64,000 bases of DNA, from the NCBI GenBank assembly GCA_035758825.1, contig DASTWA010000002.1:62001-126000 (forward strand), in the 5' to 3' direction. The DNA comes from JARIHD01 sp035758825 (GTDB taxonomy: Bacteria; Patescibacteriota; Saccharimonadia; Saccharimonadales; UBA4665). The translations under genes and the position numbers were made by a program. This document shows positions 61,001 through 64,000 of this stretch, in pieces (positions within the stretch are counted from its first letter, which is position 1; every line of letters begins with the position of its first letter). A model generated the notes under the pieces. It searched no databases and was not told the DNA's origin. It worked only from the letters and a program-made list of their open reading frames with translations.

Positions 61001-64000
61001 CGCTTGAACCTGCAGAACCAGGCGTTACCGCACTAATAGTCGGCGGTTCAAGGTATTGGAAGCTGTCCGCCAGAGTCGATTCTTGCCCGTCGTAATTACG
61101 GACCGTTACATCTACTTGTCCAGAAGCGTGTGGCGCAGTCGTACCGGTAATAGCAGTGCCGTCGGTAAACGCCAGGTCGCTCAGCGCTGCGCCGCCAACC
61201 GTGACGCTGGTCTGGTCGGGCGCGGTAGGCCAGGAGGTCTGCCAAGGCTTCATGTAGGTGTTGGTATGTCGGTTGCGCTGGATTGGTGCCCGCTGCAAAT
61301 AGCCTTGGGCATTTGCCTGGTAGCCGCCGAACAGGTACACATAATCGCCAATCAACGCCACCGAGCCAAAGGTGCTTGCACCCGGGGTTGCGACACCGGT
61401 GTTGGTCCAGGTGGTGGGGTCAGCGACGGTAGACTTGTAAATTGTCCCCACGTAGCCGCTATTGTTGTAGCCGCCCAAAAGATACAGGTCATTGCCAATC
61501 ACCGCCAGCGACGACCAAGCCCAGGCCGAAGGCAGGGTCTTGCCGCTTACCAGGCTCCAGGTGGTGGGGTCGGAAGTATTGGCCGTAAATATGCTGTTTA
61601 CCGCCGTAGCGCCCGTTCCATAACCGCCGAACAGGTACATCTTGTCACCCAAAACAGCCAATTGCGAATGGCTGTTTACGGCTGGCAAGGTTTTGCCGGT
61701 GTTGGTCCAGGTGAGCGGGTCAGCGACGGTAGACTTGTAAATAACATTTACCGGTACTGTCGTATAACCGCCGATAAGGTACAAATCGTTGCCCACTACC
61801 GCCAGCTGCGAAGCCGCCAAGCCAGCAGGTATAGTCTTGCCGGTGTCGACCATCGCCGACGGGTCGGAGACTGGAGCGCGGTAAATATTGTTTACACCCG
61901 CGCCACTGCGCAGGCCGCCGAACAGGTACACATAATCGCCGATGACCGCGACTTGGGAGTGGCTGAGCGTCGCTGGCAAGGTTTTGCCGGTGTTGGTCCA
62001 GGTGGTGGGGTCGGAGACTGGAGCGCGGTAGATCATATTGACCGCATTGCCGCCCTGGTAGCCACCGTACATATACACATAATCGCCGACTACCGCTAAT
62101 TGCTGGATGCCAATGGCGTAGGGAAGGTTAGTGTTCGTCCACCCGCTCGTGCCGCCAGTGTTTGGCGGCGTAAAACGTTGGCCGGATATAGTGACGCTCG
62201 TGCCGCCGGAGACCGGCCCAAACGCCGGTGATACGCCTTCGGCGACAGGCGCCGGATGGCGGTACGAAAAGCCAGTGTAGGTGTCCGACCCGTACTCGTT
62301 GGATACCACCACAGATGCCGCACCGCTGGGATGTGCTGGCGCCGTTACTGTAATGGTGTTTTCGTTGACGACTTGGACGTTGGTGCCCGGTATGCCATCG
62401 AACACAACGGTCATCGTACCTCTAAAATCGGCTCCAGTAATAGTAACCGTATCACCGCCCGTATTAACCACCGAGCTGGGATTTATGGCCGATACGGAAG
62501 GCCGGTTAAAGTAAGTGAACGCGCCTGGCAGGGTAGCTGTCTGGCCGTCATAGTTGGTGACCAGCACGTCATACGTGCCCTGGCTGCTCGCCGCGGTCAC
62601 GCCCGTCATAGTCGAGCTGTCAACGACCTTGAGGTCGGTAAGCGGCAAACCGTTTATCTTTACGCTGGTCAGATCAGTGGAGCTGGTTACCCAATCGGTC
62701 TGCCAAGGATTCATGTAGGCATTGGCGCGCGGATGCGAGGTAACTGCCGAGCGGTAAATATTGCTGGTTGCTGCAGCAATGTAGCCATTTATCAGGTACA
62801 CGTTGTCGCCAACCACCAACGGAACCGAAGACGATAGCCCGGCAAAGAGAGTTTCCGGCTGCAAAGTCCAGGTGGCCAGATCCGACAAAGGAGCACGGTA
62901 GATGGTATTCGCCGGTGTGGATGTACCGGTAGGCACGCCGCCTAAGATGTAGGCATAGTCACCGATCGTCACTACCGAACCGCTGCGCAAGCCCGTAGGA
63001 AAAGATTTGCCGGCATTACCCCATGTGAGCGGGTCACTCTTGCTGGCGGTATAGATAGTGTTCAAGTTTGAGCTGGTTGAGGTGCGATACCCACCGACCA
63101 GATACAAACTGGTTTCTGTAACAATTAAGTGGCTGCCAGCAAGGTTGGTAGGCAAACTCTTGGCAGCACTAGTCCAGCTGGTGGGGTCGGAGAGCGGGGC
63201 GCTTTGAATAGCGGTACTGGTGGTCGTTGACGAACTGTAGCCGCCAAACATATACACCCTGTCGCCAATAATCGCCAACGCAGTGTTGCTAATAGACGTG
63301 GGGAGTGTCTTGCCGCTTACCAGGCTCCAGTTCGCCGGGTCAGATAGAGGCGCTCTGTGGATAAAATTGCGCACAGTGCCTGAATCACCTCCAAAAGCGT
63401 ATACGTAATCGCCAATAATGGCGATACCCGCCGATGCCATGGAGGTCGGCAAGGTTTTGCCGGTGTTGGTCCAGGTGGTGGGGTCGGAGACTGGAGCCGA
63501 ATAGATAGTATTAACAAACGCGCTGCCGCTGGTCATACCACCGGCACGATAAATCTTGTCGCCGACAACGTAGACCATTGGATTGTACACCGATACGCCC
63601 GTGTTACCGGGGTTGCTCCAGTTGCCACCGCTCCAGCTGTTGGCAGGTACAAAGTTACTCCCACTCACAGTAACTGCCGTGCCGCCGGTAGAAACGCCGG
63701 AGCTAGGCGTAATGCCGCTGACACCCGGCGTGGCCAATGGGGTCGTAAAGGTGTATGCGCCCGGCAATGTAGCAGTCTGCCCATCTGCCGAGATAACTGT
63801 GACGTCAAATGTACCAGTACTATGCGTCGGAGTCGTAGCAGTAACGGTCGTTGAGCCAACTACCTTAACATTGGTTGCTGCTGTGCCGCCGATAGATACC
63901 CGGATAGCCGGCTCTTCCGTACCCACACTGTAAAAAGCATCCGGCGCGTTATGGTTATTGTATTCGGCGGCTACAAAGGCATCGGACAATTTAGTGTCAA
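46020..64000 (-). CDS. Giant surface protein, TIG/Kelch/DUF2341/Ig-like, 5' end beyond window
   Basis: One uninterrupted frame of more than 5990 codons is open to the right edge, so the N-terminus and any signal peptide are missing. From the visible N-terminus there are a half TIG/IPT domain, then three units in which a Kelch-like propeller lies inside a split TIG domain (63728-62505, 62250-61045, 60790-59570). Intact TIG domains lie between them. Next come one Ig-like module, a Gly-rich domain (58330-57730), a DUF2341-LamG block inside a fourth split TIG (57295-55990), and about 22 Ig-like modules of 95-100 residues to about 47.9 kb. The C-terminus has an Fn3-like domain and a duplicated module, with no sortase motif. 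It is probably an extracellular adhesin or filament. Confidence 0.85.
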   Translation of the reverse strand, partial: DTKLSDAFVAAEYNNHNAPDAFYSVGTEEPAIRVSIGGTAATNVKVVGSTTVTATTPTHSTGTFDVTVISADGQTATLPGAYTFTTPLATPGVSGITPSSGVSTGGTAVTVSGSNFVPANSWSGGNWSNPGNTGVSVYNPMVYVVGDKIYRAGGMTSGSAFVNTIYSAPVSDPTTWTNTGKTLPTSMASAGIAIIGDYVYAFGGDSGTVRNFIHRAPLSDPANWSLVSGKTLPTSISNTALAIIGDRVYMFGGYSSSTTTSTAIQSAPLSDPTSWTSAAKSLPTNLAGSHLIVTETSLYLVGGYRTSTSSNLNTIYTASKSDPLTWGNAGKSFPTGLRSGSVVTIGDYAYILGGVPTGTSTPANTIYRAPLSDLATWTLQPETLFAGLSSSVPLVVGDNVYLINGYIAAATSNIYRSAVTSHPRANAYMNPWQTDWVTSSTDLTSVKINGLPLTDLKVVDSSTMTGVTAASSQGTYDVLVTNYDGQTATLPGAFTYFNRPSVSAINPSSVVNTGGDTVTITGADFRGTMTVVFDGIPGTNVQVVNENTITVTAPAHPSGAASVVVSNEYGSDTYTGFSYRHPAPVAEGVSPAFGPVSGGTSVTISGQRFTPPNTGGTSGWTNTNLPYAIGIQQLAVVGDYVYMYGGYQGGNAVNMIYRAPVSDPTTWTNTGKTLPATLSHSQVAVIGDYVYLFGGLRSGAGVNNIYRAPVSDPSAMVDTGKTIPAGLAASQLAVVGNDLYLIGGYTTVPVNVIYKSTVADPLTWTNTGKTLPAVNSHSQLAVLGDKMYLFGGYGTGATAVNSIFTANTSDPTTWSLVSGKTLPSAWAWSSLAVIGNDLYLLGGYNNSGYVGTIYKSTVADPTTWTNTGVATPGASTFGSVALIGDYVYLFGGYQANAQGYLQRAPIQRNRHTNTYMKPWQTSWPTAPDQTSVTVGGAALSDLAFTDGTAITGTTAPHASGQVDVTVRNYDGQESTLADSFQYLEPPTISAVTPGSAGSSGGDTVTITGSNFGGTLSIAFGGVPATSFTVVNPTTITAVVPAHTPGAVGIVIANELGTTRYDGFRYISTPPTVTSVNPNSGPSSGGTDITVTGTGFLPQNTGGSASWATVAAKTLPAAISQYDSIVLDGYIYIFGGYNQATSAWSNTIFRAPVSDPTAWTNTGKTLPATVGGTGRSLVRVGSYLYILDGNQTDNGGYVLRAPVSDPTAWTNTGARLPGIAVVNQAAVIGDYVYAFGGWVTGSTYTGKILRAPVSDPTAWTDTGKTLPGASYLSQFVVTSSDIYMIGGTNGAMQNSIWKSTVSDPTTWTNTGKTFPSTIGYGAQAVVGGYMYIFGGSAAGAYSNKIWRAPLSDLTTWTDTGSTVPYTGGLGTAMLLGDYVYVFGGYAGSARTNAIYRAPVQHYRQNLYHPSIHTDWGTLTADQTGVTIGGVAATNVQVVNATTMTATTAANTKGVKDVTVVSDDGASASLPASFTHYNAPSIVSLTPNTTTIAGGDTITITGADFQDGATVSLNGVGATATFVDANTLTFVMPSLPSGTVNVTVINPDGQSVTANAAITVQAVIDRIGFATAPATLRPGGTAKVIVQTQDYMGRPLAAEADTVVQLAALSGGNPSATGGFSLSKTDWQTISQVTIPGGQHSAELYYREANAGTYTLSASEEPSSGWGDASKQVVVSADAPHTWPFDEAAEYVYDPSKIEVSGGMARLKDTTTFDRGTGDDGAATVSGTKNINADSITPGRTCADGVNYSVTALTATTATLSAAPAAGCLAPGDEMLLVSQQGTSSAYANVGNYEFVRVASVSGTTVTFKAAKQNYYGNAADSDAGLGTTSTTQRVMLQRVPNYTTLSVPSGATLTADAWNGTKGGILAFRAYATTTIDGTVTMAGKGYRGGTGNTVPGEGQFGPGAYAGESYAGTGYQTRSAGGANFNGGGTGQTSTNWAVNQNGGGGAGGGYGATGSNGSTSTSGHAGGAGGQVAGDPFVSGKLYLGGGGGGGGQGVWGAGGDGASGGGSIFMSAATVAVSGSVSTNGNAGGIANSNASHEGGGGGGGAGGAVMVVGQTVDFGANKVTSGGGSGGNKLYGGGDGGSGAVGRIALHATYQAPVGSTAPAYAHKGYATDNPVITPTADTSIAYTKLTSFAEARGSAPFQGSVRYQLSPDKGTNWYWYNGTAWAQATGASYAQATSAAAINAVIGTFDSEVGEGDLLIRAFLHADSPSSPVELDGVSVGYDQTPQNPASLTGIDPASGPVDGGNTVTLAGTGFMSEYHRAITVTNTGAPKTNTTEIIKLNTADLVSAGKLRSDCRDFRVLDSDESTVLTFAVVSGCNTTNTAVAVRFASLPAGEKTIYLNYGNSRKAAAGNLLSAFPILAPGSLNNWLRADAGHATVAGAAVPTVSDVGSVGGTWNQGTASKRPTYQENVANGWPVFRFDGSDDQLDYSGAAITNNFTAFAVARPTTSHGIDAQSGSGTEGIAGQRYLFGVPQYLSGAAGAGVSVGTNGVSVYEHAESYMPPLAVYSGTVTGFTSIGVQYNNRQPSIYTNGTLRTTGVTSSKNPVYWSTSLGCGNYGCWPGDVAEYLSFNAALSDANRKEVETYLNAKYNLYSSELPAALGDERNLMTVDFGTERGTVTATTATTAQVTVPHGTQLGKVDVKLTGVDGSTASLTHAYRYYPSRYAVIAAPSSLKELEPGTVQVAAQDMQGNSYMMDQDTTLGLGSSADTGFFAIDLEENIQTRWDYNNVVFRAGTNAAAFYYRDNAKGSPTVTISPPATETTVPATWQPNITSRYRFLVTGVSDPVKSGIPSSVTIQAVDYDGQPLHDYKGTVHFTSSDGAAIVPPDSEITEDMLGGKTFVNGVTMVTEGEWCVTVTDTLDPDITGEQCAITTNAPNEGTIAKLAFITPPQNFAATSQSGVITVQTQDATGAPIPATADTTLYVYSNSGTGLLSADGSTNWAASPLQVTLRAGTTSASFYYKDTTLGAHKLTVRDDEGTGPDFGWTDATQTIGVGVGGAYRIKITAPAGPFVAGQASQAFHATLQDELGNEVPVFSPQTIWITGSGAADLLSPTTDFDADAVSRLPLVIQPGDTGADFYYRDSSAGNRTITASDSDPANGDVGLLDDQVAITVGGAEASQIAFASAPFELVAGATSGTITAELRDSLGNRTTAQTDTTVYLYAEYPGAEFRSSDGTAVISSLIIPTGQSSASFRLKQTSFRAYQAITLSDNATAADGIAGLDDSSQTEVITAGSPAKLAITSPTPPETAVGTAVGPVTVTLQNQYNVAIPATNELLLNLRSTSAGGGFALDSQGPWTATLSPSLTVGSDSLNFYYRDTRAGTATITAADESSGADTGLTNATQTMTFIAGPPARVSITSAPQSLQAGQTSGVMTVRLEDQYGNPVTAAADQSVTLSTNAAYGRFDSNGAGAFSSNTITRTINAGAQTTTFYYRDYAAGTPLITATATGLTSGSQTQTITWGAVIRIDLTGQTSALAGEAAGPLTAYIYNTYNVNVPSIGTTTINLSSNNATGRFDTSAGGSFDGSVTSMEIAPGAFSSTVYYRGTQAGSHVLSAASGSMNDTHTINVGAAAADHLRVTTSPQTLQLGQVSGAITVRAEDAYGNATTVSAATTLNLSTTSATGQFRASSGGSPVSSVILGSGSSSANLYYVDYETGSPVLTVSTSTFGDITQTQTIIAGAPARFYFWADGATLTAGEPKQAYVFTANAYGQIVPATGDTTVSLTTNSATGRFDLAADGAFAGGSLTVTIPNGQTNAGFYYRDTNAGGVRLTAARTGYTSGTYDFNINAAAPYRIAFTNPVRTATAGATSPLLTLTLYDAYGNVAIASSPIYVSVTNSEPTAKFSPNGSAPWYATGSFTPTIGVGQSSYNFYYQDTVAGTKTITASSGGLVGATQSTTVNPAGFHHIGFASQPQTIVVQNPSAPFVLTGYDQFGNQRSMPSMVINLTTGSPQGSFSLSNTAWSPVSSLSIGTGTDSRTFYYKDGRLADTVITATPLTTYAAASQAVTIVAGNVTDVRFTSAQQTVITGTPSRPIAVSLTDANGYPSPSGEEVSVVLSSDSPTGQYSLDGIDGWTDTLTLTYQPGDTVRQVYFRDNTEGTVTMTASATGLNSGSQPITVIPGVIAKLGIVADSTATAGVAIPVTVQTLTGDGLGAAVAANTTVPLTATNGGQFSLNDTTWQPVTSVTIPAGQYQRTLYYRNTASGTDTLTARAPGGSGWTDGQATVAVGAGTYVKLAFLTLPASMNAGSPSGQMVVQARDQYGNATLPAADQTLYLYGPAEGQFATDVAGPWDATSVVMSAGTGTATFYYNDATPGSKTLRVSDKSPLDDPDQDIQNAVGQIAVASLPPSQLRFKTPQRTVVAGERSQVITIEAAQANGDRAIVGSPLQINLATTRLDGEFYASADATEPLAQVTLPIGGSEVNVYYRAETAGTATMSASATGLTRAEQPITVTAAAAHHLSFISAPQSHVAGDTSGQIIIQLQDEFNNAATNDQPVNIGLATDSLTGQFSLQTGSNWDVVTTALLPADTSELTVYYRDTTSGSWTLTASSADVAAGTQPYTIGAGNAVQLRFATPAQSLVAGQPSGAVTVMLADEFGNAALTGSDLTVFLGSTSAQASFSTTNDFAENITSVTIPVGSSVASFYFRDRAAGSPVITAADLALPDNPDLGLRNATQQQSISAGSPDHLAWVASASGVAGQVVPVRVELQNVYGVPVAASSDVQVYLGSTSGSGAFAMASNMAALVTEVTLPASSDHVDFYYRDTTAGAVTLSARDTQSGGEDVGILDASHDLTMLPEAAARLRIISSSQNLEAGETSNIMTVQIQDIFGNAVTATADASVYLASTSSGGSFATDSDFTQSVTRVSIVAGSSTASFYYRDPVVGTATVTAGDAALPESPDLGLANATQNVTITAGSITKLGWADVPAALEAGEVSAAVRIQAQNRFGIATPVPVDTTVYLEHTASDSGFATTPSGPWTLSQVTIPAGQKEVTVYYRNQAAASDTLTAADASPSSPDTGWSNGIATINVTAGEPVAIVFTNPARQTIARHTSAPYVIELRNRHGVAVPATRDTVVYLRSTTPSTSAEFSLNTAGPWGINYVTIPAGQSAARFYYHDIVVGTPTITASDNLPVTPDTGLTNASQGATIIKQVIDHFLVTNISTPQVQGTPSSVVVVAQDAENYIIDDYQGTITFTSSDSDAILPEPYTFRASDKSIHTFTNGVAFLREGLKSVTVTDQNGVTGTQYDIQVGKNTAGPIAGLQFTGVLPPLTMNADTATGPITVQAIDANGQAANAPDGGYQVRLTSSSGAGEYALSSDGPWSSTLVATIPAHLSSVNVYYRDTRVGDATLTAADWQGNTDDPGITNATLAVTVRALQVDVATSLQVNNNSHYYEPSTLIFAKNSNGQYSARSDFAITVKDKASGTQKAANLTLTWRSPGGSVLATQSVSNASSYTYHLEPIDGIVTTEGDYTLEVAAADPVSGVTGVTTVPVHISGWTMRIDYDPNNKSIGQPLPYTVSTFFNGVATDPANFTVNFRDDNGTDVPGAAYLQTLGDLTRTGVGVYAGSMPTTGLNATSETFENAYFLYGRIFDSGVNQTLAEDNHFDIFFQNNPALAPKNFAIEKIVTSDPAQSETYDLKFTWDASQYASTYVVYRSQNKNATLFTDPCTIDQIKAGKRYGDAGATTPFCETAIQQNVGDDDTTQWKEMARISAPSTSTTVNWSQLQADQPGSVYYYLVRAENGAGESGYSTMAVSVKKHFVTNATEGIGSVNWVALPYNATSYTNGAQTTAKLLKASDIVKNIEGATVGNAPNPRNRKINRVALWNPTNQAASSAYFYSTATNRWIGTDFEIAPGSGVYLSATYENGFDWTIVGTDQVQSLNLLSNDVGVSNVNWISIPYTSKYGKVSDVVKDIEGALTGTAGNERKRYIERVGVWGANTQNASTQYFYSTPLHRWTGADFEIKPGDGVYLQLSGGQLPLYWTPPLVINPYK
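46030..46700 (-). repeat. Duplicated C-terminal module of the giant protein
   Basis: Two units of about 100 residues share V-N-W-[VI]-[AS]-[LI]-P-Y, D-[IV]-V-K-[ND]-I-E-G-A, R-[KR]-I-x-R-V-[AG]-[LV]-W, [AS]-x-Y-F-Y-S-T and DFEI-x-PG-[SD]-GVYL. They are the last folded units before the end of the protein. Confidence 0.75.
47900..56030 (-). repeat. Array of about 22 Ig-like modules with Y-Y-[RK]-D signature
   Basis: Each module of 95-100 residues has a hydrophobic L/I-x-F/I strand, a G-x-x-S/[TA]-x-x-[IV]-x-V strand, a D-x-[YF]-G-N turn, a 'V-x-L-x-S-x-S' strand and [FV]-Y-[YF]-[RKN]-D-x-x-x-G-x-x-x-[IL]-T-A. Sequences have diverged between modules, so expansion is old. Two modules near 55.4-55.6 and 48.2-48.5 kb are of a different type (SSVTIQAVDYDGQPLHDYKGTVHFTSSDGAA). 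Confidence 0.8.
57730..58330 (-). repeat. Glycine-rich region of the giant protein
   Basis: Runs of Gly with Ala, Ser and Asn (for example GGGGGGAGG and KLYLGGGGGGGGQGVWGAGG) form several tracts on a beta-helix-like background. Such tracts occur in bacterial surface proteins that contain DUF2341, which follows here. Confidence 0.7.
59790..63640 (-). repeat. Kelch-like blade repeats in three propeller blocks
   Basis: About 48-residue blades with the core 'DPTTWTNTGKTLP...VIGDYVYLFGG' recur six to seven times in each of three blocks (about 63640-62740, 62160-61270, 60690-59790). At DNA level the joint between blades is nearly identical in many places; a 50-nt stretch is identical at 63448-63497 and 61975-62024. 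Confidence 0.8.

Overview
The window looks like a chromosomal segment of an ultrasmall Patescibacteria/CPR-type bacterium, most likely Candidatus Saccharibacteria (TM7) or a close relative; this taxon call is an inference. TGA is a normal stop codon, so this is not the Gracilibacteria/SR1 code. Genes are compact and often joined by ATGA or TAATG overlaps. Many transcription units start with a -10 box only 6-9 nt before the start codon, which suggests leaderless mRNAs. Gene content is typical of an envelope-focused, reduced genome: F-type ATP synthase, many glycosyltransferases, autolysins and giant surface proteins.

Layout. 1-3.3 kb (-): a translationally coupled glycosyltransferase operon with a DUF1616-like membrane protein. 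3.4-6.9 kb (-): an aquaporin-family channel and a bifunctional cell-wall hydrolase. 7.0-14.1 kb (-): six genes for a hydrogenase-4/complex-I-like membrane complex that keeps proton-path residues but has lost nearly all NiFe and FeS ligands. 14.4-21.3 kb (-): the ATP synthase operon atpI-B-E-F-H-A-G-(unknown)-D-C. 21.4-26.5 kb (+): glutaredoxin, corrinoid adenosyltransferase, lipid-kinase-like protein, a PafA/Dop-family ligase, a CIRCE-controlled Hsp20, a thermonuclease and a membrane protein. 26.5-32.8 kb: glycosyltransferases, a tandem pair of clan-A glycoside hydrolases, small membrane proteins and SmpB. 32.8-38.9 kb: an accessory region around a tRNA-Asn gene, with a lone ParA ATPase flanked by 14-bp direct repeats, four partial copies of the tRNA 3' end each followed by its own terminator, small ORFs, an S51 peptidase, a cysteine amidase and a decayed copy of it. 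38.9-41.4 kb: HAD phosphatase, small membrane protein, SpoIIAA-like protein and TPR protein. 41.5-64 kb (-): a 1506-residue exported Ig-like repeat protein and an at least 5989-residue giant protein that runs off the right edge.

The two strongest observations are as follows. (1) The hyf-like complex combines an apparently intact proton-translocation module with a catalytic arm that cannot be a normal hydrogenase or quinone reductase, and it lies next to the ATP synthase. (2) In the giant protein, Kelch propellers (three times) and a DUF2341-LamG block (once) appear to be inserted inside split TIG/IPT domains, alternating with intact TIG domains and followed by about 22 Ig-like modules with a Y-Y-[RK]-D signature.
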